DNA of 64,000 bases from Fenollaria timonensis. GTDB taxonomy: Bacteria; Bacillota; Clostridia; Tissierellales; Peptoniphilaceae. Below the pieces are notes generated by a model, which was not told the DNA's origin, searched no databases, and saw only the letters and a list, made by a program, of their open reading frames with translations. Positions 51,628 to 59,802 of this stretch are shown here, in pieces (the stretch's first letter is position 1; every line of letters begins with the position of its first letter). The position numbers were made by a program, and so were the translations under genes. Where the stretch lies: assembly GCF_001457835.1 (NCBI RefSeq), contig NZ_LN898230.1, positions 265,600 to 329,599 on the forward strand, read 5' to 3'.

Positions 51628-52428
51628 TTAGTTTACATTCATGGATGCTAACCTATACAAAGTAGGTGGCATCCATTTTGTTTTCTTTTGAATTCTTTCG
51701 TTATTATAGTAGTATATATATTCATCAATTGCTTTTGAAAACTCTTCAAATGTTTTAAAGTCTCTCTCACATCCATAATACATCTCGGTTTTTAGTCTGC
51801 CAAAGAATGTTTCCATGATGCAGTTATCGTAGCAGTTTCCTTTTCTTGACATTGACTGCATTATTTGATGTTTTTCTAGTTCTTTGATGTAGTAGCTGTT
51901 TTGATATTGCCAGCCTTGGTCTGAGTGCATGATTAAGCCTTCTACGCATGGAAATTTTTCAAATGCTCTGTTAAGCATTCTCGATACTTGTTCTAGGTTT
52001 GGGTGTAATGATAAGTCGTATGAGATGATTTCGTTTGTATACATATCTAATATTGGTGAGAGATAGCATTTACCCCACGAGAAGTTAAATTGAGATACAT
52101 CTGTAGTCCACTTAGCACATGGCTTTGTTGCTGTGAAGTCTTTGTTTATGATGTTACCAGCAACTTTACCAACGTTACCCATATATGAATGATACTTTTC
52201 TTTTGGTCTCTTACCTAAAAGATGCATCTTGTGCATAAGTCTTTGAACTCTTTTGTGGTTTACTATATATCCTTTACTTAGAAGTGCTTGATGCACTCTT
52301 CTTACTCCGTATCTACCTTTGTTTGAAGTAAATATTTCTTCTATCTTTTCTTTGATTTCTTTGTTTCTTAGATCAACTTTATCAGCTTTACTTAATTCGT
52401 AGTAGTATGTAGATTTAGGCATGTTCAT
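51628..52428 (-). CDS. IS3 transposase OrfB (integrase catalytic domain)
   Basis: 266 residues from the internal ATG. The HTH_21 segment KGRYGVRRVHQALLSKGYIVNHKRV is followed by the rve DDE domain: WTTDVSQFNFSWGKCYLSPILDM (first Asp), MHSDQGWQY (second Asp), and METFFGRLKTEM (Glu), all present. In this family OrfB is normally made as an OrfAB fusion by -1 frameshifting; the upstream frame is open (AAVIRELRSEDHTLKDF) up to a GCGAAAAAGC slippery sequence at about 52,487-52,496. Confidence 0.9.
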   Translation of the reverse strand: MNMPKSTYYYELSKADKVDLRNKEIKEKIEEIFTSNKGRYGVRRVHQALLSKGYIVNHKRVQRLMHKMHLLGKRPKEKYHSYMGNVGKVAGNIINKDFTATKPCAKWTTDVSQFNFSWGKCYLSPILDMYTNEIISYDLSLHPNLEQVSRMLNRAFEKFPCVEGLIMHSDQGWQYQNSYYIKELEKHQIMQSMSRKGNCYDNCIMETFFGRLKTEMYYGCERDFKTFEEFSKAIDEYIYYYNNERIQKKTKWMPPTLYRLASMNVN

Positions 52429-52466
52429 AGCTTTTAAAAAATCTTTTAGTGTGTGGTCTTCACTTC

Positions 52467-53016
52467 TTAGTTCTCTGATGACTGCTGCTTTTTCGCCTTG
52501 AGATATGCAGCATATTTTTCCTTTCTCAAGGCGTCTAATTTTTTTTCGACTGCTCGTTCTGTTTTTAAATATCTAACTTCTTCTCTTAAACGAATAAGTT
52601 CTTCTCGTTCGGATTCGTTAAGTGGCTTTGGCTCTATATTAGTGTTTTCATCCTTATCATTCATTTTAGATGGTCTTCCTCTCTTCTTAATTTCAAGAGA
52701 ATTATACCCAAAATTTTTTATATTTATTAACCCAATTGTAAAGTTGACCACTTGAAATGCCAGCCTCTATAGCTACAGACTTATATGAATTTCCTACTAA
52801 TACTTTTGATATCCATTTAAATTTTTCTTCTGCAGTCCACTTTTTATCCTGCTCTTTGTGTTTTAGTATCTCTTCTCCATGAAAGTCTACAAGTCTGACC
52901 CAATACCTAATTTTTTTCCTGAAAGCTTCTTGTGTAACTCCTTCTGGTGGTTCCATCCACTTTCCTTGTTTGTATAGTTCTACGCATTCTTTTTTGAATT
53001 CATAACTATATCGCAT
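52467..53016 (-). pseudogene. IS3 OrfA with a one-base frameshift
   Basis: The first part starts MRYSYEFKKECVELYKQGKW at 53,016 and has two HTH segments up to SSGQLYNWVNKYKKF, stopping at 52,702. The second part, FGYNSLEIKKRGRPSK to the C-terminal coiled coil ending KKQQSSEN, continues in the next frame. Deleting one T from the run TTTT in AAAAAATTTTGGG (about 52,712-52,718) restores a single ~170-residue OrfA. It is either a true defect or a second frameshift site, since A6T4 is itself slippery. Confidence 0.75.
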
Positions 53017-53060
53017 AAAAATACCCTCCTTACTGGTTTGTCCAGTAAAGAGGGTACATA

Positions 53061-54302
53061 TCACATAAGGGTGTTCTTTTTTTCTTGTAATTTATCAAGC
53101 TCAGCTAAAATATCCTTTGAATTTGGGAGCTTGGAATAGGATTTTTTAAGCTCTGAGAGAGCATTTTCATATAGGGTAATCTGAGCTTTGTACTCTTCAA
53201 AAAATGCCTTGTCAGACGGATTAGCAGTATATTCCTTGTAGCACGCTCTGTATTTTTTAACGGTATGAACTTGCTCCATAGTGGTGGAAAGCTTCTGCAT
53301 TTCCTTATCAATAGCTTTGATTTTCTCTTGTATATTTTGCCTTTCATCGGCTGCTTTTTGAATATACTCGTCAAGCTGTTTAACGGATTTAATGCCATAT
53401 TCTCTGATATAAATAACAGACTCAGCCATTGTATTAAGGTTATGTTTGGTTGCCCAATATTCGTAGCCTTTGCTTTCTTTTACTTTAACATTTGTGTTTA
53501 TGTCAATAACATTGCCGATGCGTTTTTTGACGGCAGGAGTCTTGATAAACTCTCTTTCTGCAATTCGTTCTTTTAATCTTTCTTCGGTATAATCTTCTCC
53601 GATTGTTTTAGTCCTTGTAAATCTCGCCTTATCTTTTGGCTTAAAAGCAATGTGCTTACCGTATTTGATTTCATAGCCAAGATCAGCCATCTTCTTTAAA
53701 AATTCGTCCCAGTCCTTTGACTGTTTTATCATTCTGTCAATGTCAAATTGAAGCCTGCTTTTCCAAGAAGTTCCATGTTTTGCCTGTTCGTTTTCATACC
53801 AAGATTTACCTTTAATCTTATATTTTTTCTTATAGCTTTCGTAGAACTCGTCAATGACAGATAGGCTATTTTCTTTGCAGAGTTTATCACTCTGATAACG
53901 GATTTGGTGGTAGCTTTTCTTGTTAGACTGGTAGCACCTACCTGTTACCAAATTTACATTATTGAAGATGATGTGATTGTGGATATGCCCCTTATCTACG
54001 TGAGTAGATAAGACAAATTCGTACTCATCTTTGAGTATCTTTTTACACAGCTCCATACCAATCTGGTGAGCCAATTCAGGACTTGTTTCTCCCGGTAAAA
54101 ATGATTGAATGAGATGTCTTGCAAGAACGGTTCCTTTTGTTCCTGCGTCATTTCGTGTCCTTAAAAACTGAGTATGAGCAGTTGATTCGTGGCATTTATG
54201 AGTGCTTACTAAAAGCTGCTCGTCTGTTTTATCTCCATTTACAATGTAGTCGATAGCAAGATTAAGAGTCGATTTTATTGGGTGTATTTTTGTAATAGCC
54301 AT
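53061..54302 (-). CDS. Relaxase / mobilisation nuclease, C-terminus cut by IS3
   Basis: 413 residues now, ending at a TGA supplied by the IS end. The N-terminal relaxase domain (PF03432 type) has MAITKIHPIKSTLNLAIDYI, RHLIQSFLPGETSPELAHQIG, and the three-histidine metal motif HVDKGHIHNHIIFNN. A long helical tail follows. It nicks oriT and leads single-strand transfer of a mobilisable or conjugative element. Only the last 17 residues are lost, so catalytic function may remain. mobC lies 2 bases upstream. Confidence 0.9.
   Translation of the reverse strand: MAITKIHPIKSTLNLAIDYIVNGDKTDEQLLVSTHKCHESTAHTQFLRTRNDAGTKGTVLARHLIQSFLPGETSPELAHQIGMELCKKILKDEYEFVLSTHVDKGHIHNHIIFNNVNLVTGRCYQSNKKSYHQIRYQSDKLCKENSLSVIDEFYESYKKKYKIKGKSWYENEQAKHGTSWKSRLQFDIDRMIKQSKDWDEFLKKMADLGYEIKYGKHIAFKPKDKARFTRTKTIGEDYTEERLKERIAEREFIKTPAVKKRIGNVIDINTNVKVKESKGYEYWATKHNLNTMAESVIYIREYGIKSVKQLDEYIQKAADERQNIQEKIKAIDKEMQKLSTTMEQVHTVKKYRACYKEYTANPSDKAFFEEYKAQITLYENALSELKKSYSKLPNSKDILAELDKLQEKKNTLM
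53064..53067. repeat. 4-base target duplication of the IS3 element (right)
   Basis: CATA, matching 51590-51593. Confidence 0.75.
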
Positions 54303-54304
54303 TA

Positions 54305-54661
54305 TTATTCACCTTCCGTTTCAGATGTTCTTTTCAGAAGTAGTGAATGAATTTGCCACAGCTCTTTTGAGAAATGTTCAATCTCTTTTTTTATATCACT
54401 GATGTCCTCTTTGTAGATTACGCCTGTCGAATTTACTCGCTTTGCAATCTGATTGATGTTGTTTGTTGCATTAGAAAGTAAGCCTTGTAAGTCTCTGAAA
54501 GGCTCTAAATCCACTTGATAAATTTCCTTTTCCAAAACGCATTTGCGGATGAAATGGCTCATGTTTCTACACTTCGCAAGTCTTTTTTTCTCTTCAAAAA
54601 GAGCCTTTTCTTCTTCAGTTAGTTTAATTTCAAGTCTTTCGTTTCTTGTTCTATTTGCCAT
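54305..54661 (-). CDS. mobC: MobC relaxosome accessory protein
   Basis: 118 residues. The N-terminus is ribbon-helix-helix-like (NERLEIKLTEEEKALFEEKKRLAKCRNMSHFIRKCVL as a known pattern, given only in part), then LLSNATNNINQIAKRVN, the MobC signature, then a helical tail. MobC binds oriT and helps the relaxase open the DNA. It begins after GGAGGAACAACT and is followed by the relaxase gene. Confidence 0.9.
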   Translation of the reverse strand: MANRTRNERLEIKLTEEEKALFEEKKRLAKCRNMSHFIRKCVLEKEIYQVDLEPFRDLQGLLSNATNNINQIAKRVNSTGVIYKEDISDIKKEIEHFSKELWQIHSLLLKRTSETEGE

Positions 54662-54689
54662 AGTTGTTCCTCCTTTGAATGTATTTCGG

Positions 54690-54790
54690 GGTCTTAGGGT
54701 CTCCCTAACAAGCTAAAAATTGATAAAAAAAGAAGCAGATCCCCAAGGGCTGCTTCGTCAATTTTCCGTAAGTGTCCGTACACTTACTGT
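54690..54790. other. oriT: Candidate origin of transfer (oriT)
   Basis: Directly upstream of mobC lie three nested inverted repeats: TTAGGG-TCT-CCCTAA (54,694-54,708), GAAGCAG...CTGCTTC (54,732-54,756), and GTAAGTGT-CCGT-ACACTTAC (54,768-54,787), followed by TGTGCTTGCTACAAAA. A set of short inverted repeats next to mobC-relaxase, the last with a GC-containing loop, is the usual form of an oriT and nick region. The second repeat could instead be a terminator. Confidence 0.55.
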
Positions 54791-54845
54791 GCTTGCTACA
54801 AAAGAATTCAAGCATTAAGCATATATTAAAATCATTGGTAATTAT

Positions 54846-54863
54846 ATCATACTTAAGTATGAT
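54846..54863. promoter_or_regulatory. 18-base perfect palindrome upstream of the TetR gene
   Basis: ATCATACTT followed by its reverse complement AAGTATGAT, about 85 bases before the truncated TetR gene. It is a good size for a TetR-dimer operator, though it could also control mobC. Confidence 0.45.
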
Positions 54864-54948
54864 TTTCTACTAAATTCTTTACAAAACGATTATATGAGAC
54901 TAATATATAACTATACAGAACGAGTGTCGGCCAATAGGTGGTGAGGTT

Positions 54949-55371
54949 TTGACAAAGAGAAATGTAGAAGATCCAGAAGAAAGAAAACAGGAGCTTATAA
55001 ACATAGCATCCAGACTTTTTGAAAGGTATGGGCATGAGAAAGTTCCTGTTAGAGATATTCTTGCAGAAGTTAACGGGTCGCCAGGAATGTTTTATTATTA
55101 TTTCAAATCTAAAGAGGATATATTTTTAGCTTGTATGGAGTGCCATTTTTCAGAAAATCTGAAAATAAAATTTGATATATTAAGAAATAAGGAAATAGAT
55201 TACGAAGAAAGAATAAAAATTTTAAGAGAACTTATAGTAAAAGATATCGGTCAGTTTACGACAAGATATAATTTTTCAAAAGAGAATTTAATTACAGATA
55301 ACTCTTACAGGCTATGGGAATTGCTTTATTACATTGGAAAATTTATAGATGTATATTCAGAGTTTATCTGA
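54949..55371 (+). pseudogene. TetR family regulator, C-terminally truncated
   Basis: 140 residues from a TTG after GGTGGTGAGG. The TetR HTH is clear: IASRLFERYGHEKVPVRDILAEV, then SPGMFYYYFKSKEDIFLACM. The ligand domain stops at YIGKFIDVYSEF; normal family length is about 190 residues, so some 50 are missing. The next gene follows 9 bases later and is itself truncated, so this region has been cut and rejoined. The HTH may still bind DNA. Confidence 0.7.
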
Positions 55372-55380
55372 AGGTTATGA

Positions 55381-55637
55381 ATGGATTACAAGGAAATATA
55401 CGCTTCACAAATTGATCTTTTGTGGGAACTTAAAAAGCAATATAAAGCAGAAATAGGAGAGGATATACCGAATGATATATCCAAGAAACGTCTGAAAGTT
55501 GCAATCAGCAAAGGGGAAATATTATTTTTCGGAGCATGGGAAGGTGATGCATTGGTAGCCTGCTGTTCAATAACAGTTGGTTTTTCAACTTTTGACTATA
55601 TGCCAAGTGGAACATTTGAAGATTTTTTCATATGTCC
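55381..55637 (+). pseudogene. 5' fragment of a GNAT-type acetyltransferase gene
   Basis: The first ~86 codons read MDYKEIYASQIDLLWELKKQ, ILFFGAWEGDALVACCSITVG, then PSGTFEDFFICP: the first half of a GNAT fold. After 55,637 the frame continues only into unrelated sequence (GGQPAGRF...). The acetyl-CoA loop and second half are missing. In other Firmicutes a TetR gene is often paired with such a gene; here both are truncated. Confidence 0.7.
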
Positions 55638-55858
55638 TGGAGGACAACCCGCTGGAAGATTTCTTGCAGACCGCCGAGGAAACTGCCAGTCCAGACAGCG
55701 ACCCGGAGCAAGCGGCTTTGGCGTTTATCTGTAAGCGGCTCAAATTGAACTTGAAGAAACTGTCCGAGGAAGAAAAGAAGTGGCTGAAAAAGATTGCACA
55801 GAAATCGGACTTGTTGAAAAATCCAAACCCGCAGCGGGGACGAAGTAAGAAAATATAA
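55638..55858 (+). pseudogene. 3' fragment of an unidentified, GC-richer gene
   Basis: A frame different from the GNAT fragment reads EDNPLEDFLQTAEETASPD, then KRLKLNLKKLSEEEKKWLKK and a basic tail ending RGRSKKI. The first ~90 bases are clearly richer in G+C (GCCGCCGAGGAAACTGCC and similar) than anything around it, a sign of foreign origin. It looks like the C-terminus of a larger mobile-element protein; I cannot name it. Confidence 0.5.
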
Positions 55859-55883
55859 AATCGGATTTTGTAGGAGGTATATT

Positions 55884-56432
55884 ATGCCATTGGAAAAAGT
55901 TTATGATTATTTCCATAATTATGATAAGCAGACTTATCAGGTTGTAGCTTGTATGGGAAGTGAGCCATCGGAGTAGGATATAAAGGATTTTGAAAATCAG
56001 TATGGGATAAATCTTCCTGCTGATTTTAGAGAGTTCACTATGTCTCCATTAGGTGGGCTTTATATAGAGGTTCGAGAAGAAAAATGGCCACAAGCGAAAC
56101 AATATGACATAGGCCCATTTTGGTCGTTCTGTCGAGGAATTATAGTCTATGGAATTGCCAATGGAATACCCGATTTTTTGGATATTCGTGAAAAAACGAA
56201 AGAGCTACACGATGAAGGTTTTACTGATTTTATCCCATTCTTGTCCATTATAGGGAATGGTGATGAAATATTTTGTTTTGACAAGAATAATAACATAGTC
56301 CTTCTTGACTACTACACAACAGGAGACGCTACACCGATTGAGGGGACTTTTTCAGATTGCTTGATGAACCAAATTGCGGAGTTAGAAGAACGGAAAAACA
56401 AGAAAATCCGGGAAGAGGATAAAATCAACTAA
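55884..56432 (+). pseudogene. SMI1/KNR4 family immunity-type protein, interrupted by an in-frame TAG
   Basis: ATG at 55884 after TAGGAGGTATATT opens a frame with a TAG at codon 31 (55,974-55,976) and then stays open to 56,432 in the same frame. After the stop, DIKDFENQYGINLPADFREFTM is the SMI1/KNR4 entry pattern, and SIIGNGDEIFCFDKNNNIVLLD is the central strand pair. SMI1/KNR4 proteins in bacteria are often immunity proteins against polymorphic toxins. A single base change would restore a ~182-residue protein. Confidence 0.75.
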
Positions 56433-56459
56433 TTCTGATTTGAGGGGAGAATTGTGACT

Positions 56460-56903
56460 ATGATAGAGTTGAATACATTCAAAAAAATATTGGAAGAAAA
56501 TAGAGAACGCTTGCCATTACTAACGCTTGATGAATTTTTCGATGGAAACACAGAGGAGGATTCCATTGCTCCGAACCAATGGGAATTTGGCCGTCCAACG
56601 CTTTCTGAAATACAAAATATGCTACAAAAGATTGAGTTAATGCCTGACATAGCATGGGTGCGTATTGCTCTCCACGATGATACAGAAATCGTAGAAAACA
56701 ATGGGAAAGAAGAATTAGTTCTTGCAGGAGATACAATCGTGATTTGCACAACCATTTTGCCTGCGGAATTAGAAAAATTAGTAAATTGCGAATGGCTATG
56801 CTCTGATGGAGTAATTACAATAGAGGCATTTGAATTAAATACTTATTCGTGCGTACCACCAATTCCAGATAACTTCGATTGTTTGGAAATCGTGTGGGAC
56901 TAA
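56460..56903 (+). CDS. Hypothetical protein of the immunity array
   Basis: 147 residues from ATG 56460; a GTG at 56454 (4 bases after GAGGGGAG) is an equally possible start. It is acidic, with no signal peptide or membrane helix. MIELNTFKKILEENRERLPLLT and FGRPTLSEIQNMLQKIELMPDIAWVRIAL alternate helices and strands, and the tail has TIEAFELNTYSCVPPIPDNF. I do not recognise the family. Its size, acidity and place between immunity-type genes suggest an immunity protein. Confidence 0.6.
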   Translation: MIELNTFKKILEENRERLPLLTLDEFFDGNTEEDSIAPNQWEFGRPTLSEIQNMLQKIELMPDIAWVRIALHDDTEIVENNGKEELVLAGDTIVICTTILPAELEKLVNCEWLCSDGVITIEAFELNTYSCVPPIPDNFDCLEIVWD

Positions 56904-57072
56904 TCTAAAACTTTCAGTTTCTGTGGTGGATAATCAAGAGGAAGAAAGAAAAAGTGTGTATTTCCAATGCAGAAAATATTTAAAAAGTATGCTGATTTTT
57001 ATTGTGGTGGATATATGGACCTGTTATATATGGGTATGAAGAAAGCGACAAATTAGAATTTGTGAGGTTGGT

Positions 57073-57498
57073 ATGAGCAAGGAATTAATAAGAAATAGGG
57101 GAAGCAATATTGCCCTAAGTTTACATGATAGCCGTATTATAAATATTGAATATCAAGAGGCTTTATTGAGATTAAAGTTAGACAAGATATTCCAATACAC
57201 AGAAGAACGGGAAATTATTTATACTGGCGAAATTGATTTTACAGAAATTGATATTGACGATTGCAACATATTAATTTTTGATAAAACAGTTTATGAAGGT
57301 GATTTTTCAGGAAAAGCTATAAGTTTAACTGAGTATGTAGAACAGTACTCAAACGCTGAATTTGAAATTCTAACTGAAGGGTATAACGGATATTGTACGA
57401 TATATTCCGGATGGATTTGGCAAGAAGGCAAAGAGCCTGTCAGTGGAATAATCAACATATATAATATAGGAGAAATAATTTATAGAATTGATTCATAA
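57073..57498 (+). CDS. Hypothetical beta-rich protein of the immunity array
   Basis: 141 residues, ATG after GTGAGGTTGGT. NIALSLHDSRIINIEYQEALLRLKL begins with a 'LHDSRI' pattern common in small immunity-like proteins, followed by alternating strands (IIYTGEIDFTEIDIDDCNILIF) and an aromatic C-terminal half (GYCTIYSGWIWQEG). No known catalytic motif. The preceding 170 bases (56,904-57,072) hold only broken coding remnants. Confidence 0.6.
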   Translation: MSKELIRNRGSNIALSLHDSRIINIEYQEALLRLKLDKIFQYTEEREIIYTGEIDFTEIDIDDCNILIFDKTVYEGDFSGKAISLTEYVEQYSNAEFEILTEGYNGYCTIYSGWIWQEGKEPVSGIINIYNIGEIIYRIDS

Positions 57499-57523
57499 AT
57501 TAGAAGTTGTAGAGGTAATTTGA

Positions 57524-57988
57524 ATGAAAAATGCTGTTATATATGTTCACGGCAAAGGTGGTAATGCAGAAGAAGCCGATCACTATAAACAATTTTTTGA
57601 TGATAGCTTTGAAATCATTGGATTTGATTACAAATCATTAAACCCGTGGGATGCTAAAATTGAGTTTAGAAATTATTTCCACTCCATTATTTCTAAATAT
57701 AATAAAATTTATTTAATTGCCAACAGCATAGGAGCATACTTTTCACTAATATTTTTATTCGATATGCCTATCGAAAAAGCAATGTTAATTTCGCCTATTG
57801 TTGATATGGAAAGCATAATTTTGAATATGATGAAATGTGAGAATGTAACGGAAGATGAACTTATGTTAGAGAAAGAAATAGAAACCTCTTTTGGAGAATC
57901 TTTATCTTAAGAATATTTGAGTTATGTTAGAAAGAATACTATACATTGGGATATACCAACAAATATTCTCTTTGCTGATGGGCAATCA
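57524..57988 (+). pseudogene. Alpha/beta hydrolase, nonsense-interrupted and 3'-truncated
   Basis: The frame reads MKNAVIYVHGKGGNAEEADHY, the nucleophile region LIANSIGAYFSLIF (GxSxG-like N-S-I-G), and a stop TAA at 57,908-57,910 within GESLS-stop-EYLSYVRKNTIHWDIPTN, which then continues in frame to ILFADGQSR. Intact relatives have a Trp at this stop. After ~57,988 unrelated sequence with a hairpin begins. The catalytic Asp/His end is missing. Confidence 0.7.
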
Positions 57989-57990
57989 AG

Positions 57991-58018
57991 GCGGGAAAGC
58001 CCTAAAACGGCTTCCCGC
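57991..58018. terminator. GC-rich hairpin at a junction
   Basis: GCGGGAAAGCC and GGCTTCCCGC pair (one bulged A) around CTAAAAC. It sits exactly where the hydrolase homology ends and a SUFU fragment begins, so it may be a terminator brought in by recombination. Confidence 0.5.
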
Positions 58019-58029
58019 TCATTTCAATT

Positions 58030-58296
58030 TTGAGAAATGCTTATGAATATTTATATACAGGTCAAACACAAGGGATAGATGTAGAAATGAAATCTAATAT
58101 TACAGGATTTATTACTATTCCGGATAATGAATTAAATCCAATAAATTCTCCAAACGGAAAAGTAACTTTCGTAGAATTTATTGGAGCAACAGATTCAGAA
58201 CTTATTGCTTAAAAAAACAAAGAGTTAGATGTTAAAAGTTTATATGAAAAAATTGGATCGGATATAACCAATTATAGTAGAAAATCGGTTATCTAA
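58030..58296 (+). pseudogene. SUFU-domain (suppressor of fused) protein, C-terminal fragment
   Basis: MRNAYEYLYTGQTQGIDVEMK, ITGFITIPDNELNPINSPNGKVTFVEFIGATDSEL follow the C-terminal half of bacterial SUFU-domain proteins, which occur as immunity proteins. A TAA at 58,210-58,212 interrupts; the frame then continues to NKELDVKSLYEKIGSDITNY and stops at 58,296. The N-terminal half is missing. Confidence 0.65.
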
Positions 58297-58372
58297 ATCC
58301 CAAGTTGTTGAACTGGAATAATGAAATGTAAAAAATGATAGAAAAAGATGATACTACAATAAGAGACTTTCA

Positions 58373-58465
58373 AGTGGAAGATATTTTAGATAAATTTTAT
58401 GTAGCGGTGGAGGTGGAAGTTTTGAATAGCGATAGCATAGGAAAATTTTGTGGAAGCGTTCTGCT
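58373..58465 (+). repeat. 93-base direct repeat, copy A
   Basis: Identical over 93 bases to 58956-59048. It contains GGAGGTGG, a TTG start (58,422 here) and the first ~14 codons (MNSDSIGKFCGSVLL). Here it is joined to a DUF2262 body. Confidence 0.95.
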
Positions 58466-58841
58466 AAAAAAAGACTTTATTTTAAATAAAACTATTTATT
58501 CTTCAGAATATGAATATGAAAACGAAGATTTTAAGATAAGTATTAGTGAAGAAGATTTTACAGATGAAGAACTCAAGTTTTCTACTAAATTAGTTAGTAC
58601 ATATTCTAAAAACTTAATCAAAATAGCAAAAGCTTGTAAAGAGTCGGAGACTTTTAAATATTGTTATCCGGAAGAAAATATAGAGAGTATTATTCATAAA
58701 TTAGGTAAACCGATATTTCAAAGAAGAGGGATAACAACCCTTTTAACATACGCAGAGCACACACTTGATGCAGATCATTTGTTGGATATTGAGTTTGAAG
58801 GTTTATATGATGATATTTTTGATATAGGAATTGATGGGTAA
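58422..58841 (+). CDS. DUF2262-type immunity protein with a borrowed N-terminus
   Basis: 139 residues from the TTG at 58422, 5 bases after GGAGGTGG (a longer frame opens at 58,335). The first ~15 residues come from the 93-base repeat shared with the DUF4261 gene. The body, EDFKISISEEDFTDEELKF, then KLGKPIFQRRGITTLLTYAEHTLDADHLLDIEF ending DIGIDG, follows the DUF2262 family, seen in immunity loci. The chimera suggests that recombination at the repeat replaced the original start. Confidence 0.65.
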   Translation: MNSDSIGKFCGSVLLKKDFILNKTIYSSEYEYENEDFKISISEEDFTDEELKFSTKLVSTYSKNLIKIAKACKESETFKYCYPEENIESIIHKLGKPIFQRRGITTLLTYAEHTLDADHLLDIEFEGLYDDIFDIGIDG

Positions 58842-58955
58842 AATATTCCCAAAAAGAAAAATGTGAATTGACCGAGCTCTTTGAGTGAGGGCTGCATTGA
58901 CCTTTAGGTCAATAAGATGGGAAGAAATGAGAAAAGATAAATCATAAATTTGTAG

Positions 58956-59048
58956 AGTGGAAGATATTTTAGATAAATTTTATGTAGCGGTGGAGGTGGA
59001 AGTTTTGAATAGCGATAGCATAGGAAAATTTTGTGGAAGCGTTCTGCT
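58956..59048 (+). repeat. 93-base direct repeat, copy B
   Basis: Identical to 58373-58465. It carries the ribosome binding site and start of the DUF4261 gene, whose sequence continues smoothly (LLSEDCWDKNKL), so this is likely the original copy. Confidence 0.95.
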
Positions 59049-59793
59049 TTCAGAGGATTGTTGGGATAAGAATAAACTGATAAAAGATCTTAGAGATGAG
59101 TGGAACATTGAAATTCCAAGTGAAGATTTAACAGATGAAGCTGACGATACAATTGTTACAGATATCAATGGATATCGGGTGGTTATCAGTAAATTCCAGG
59201 CTCCCGTGCCAAACGAAGAGGCGGAAATCAATGCTTCCAATAATTATATGTGGAGGGAAGCGGTAGAGGTTACCAAAAGCCATAAGGCACATATTGTCGT
59301 TGCTGTTTTAGGTGATGGAGAAGATATAAAAGAAAGAGGACTTATTTATACTGAGATTGTGTCAGCTTGCAGCATGCAGGAAAATGCCATAGGCGTATTT
59401 ACAAGCGGAGTGGTCTTTGAACCAAATTATTATATCGACTCCGCTCAAATGATTAAAGAACAGGCATTGCCTATTTTTAACTGGATATGGTTCGGTCTTT
59501 ATCAAACTGACAAGGGAATATCCGCATACACTTATGGAATGGACGTGTTTGGAAAGTATGAACTTGAGATAATAGATGCAGATGAAATTCCGGGGAAGCT
59601 AATGGAGTTTATATCTTCAATCGTATCATACATACTCCTTACGGATGCAGACCTACAGGATGGTGAGACCATAGGGCTTTCAAAAAAAGACAAGCATAAA
59701 ATCACATTAAGCAGAGGCATTGCTCTTCCGGAGCAAGACACATTGAAAATTACCTATGAAGCAGAAACAAAGAAATCTTGGTGGAGGAAATAG
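59005..59793 (+). CDS. DUF4261 domain protein
   Basis: 262 residues from the TTG at 59005 with GGAGGTGG 5 bases upstream; the frame is open to 58,957 but without a site there. The DUF4261 pattern is present: GSVLLSEDCWDKNKLIKDLRDEWNI, YMWREAVEVTKSHKAHIVVAVLG, FEPNYYIDSAQMIKEQALPIFNWIWFGLY, and SAYTYGMDVFGKYELEI. The function is unknown; the family is frequent in toxin-immunity loci. ATTGACCT-TT-AGGTCAAT (58,896-58,913) upstream is a small palindrome that may be regulatory. Imm17 follows after 9 bases. Confidence 0.82.
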   Translation: MNSDSIGKFCGSVLLSEDCWDKNKLIKDLRDEWNIEIPSEDLTDEADDTIVTDINGYRVVISKFQAPVPNEEAEINASNNYMWREAVEVTKSHKAHIVVAVLGDGEDIKERGLIYTEIVSACSMQENAIGVFTSGVVFEPNYYIDSAQMIKEQALPIFNWIWFGLYQTDKGISAYTYGMDVFGKYELEIIDADEIPGKLMEFISSIVSYILLTDADLQDGETIGLSKKDKHKITLSRGIALPEQDTLKITYEAETKKSWWRK

Positions 59794-59802
59794 AGAAACA
59801 AT

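Larger units (their letters stand above)
51594..53063 (-). mobile_element. IS3 family (IS150-like) insertion sequence, 1470 bp
   Basis: The ends TGATGTGTACCC...CTGGACA and TGATATGTACCC...CTGGACA match at 19 of 25 positions as inverted repeats. The target duplication is CATA. It contains orfA and orfB on the minus strand. It is inserted in the relaxase gene, 17 codons before its stop. Confidence 0.88.

Noticed and set aside
53265-53576. Long open frame opposite the relaxase gene
   Set aside because: It is a reverse-strand shadow of the relaxase coding sequence with no ribosome binding site and cysteine/phenylalanine-rich, non-protein-like composition.
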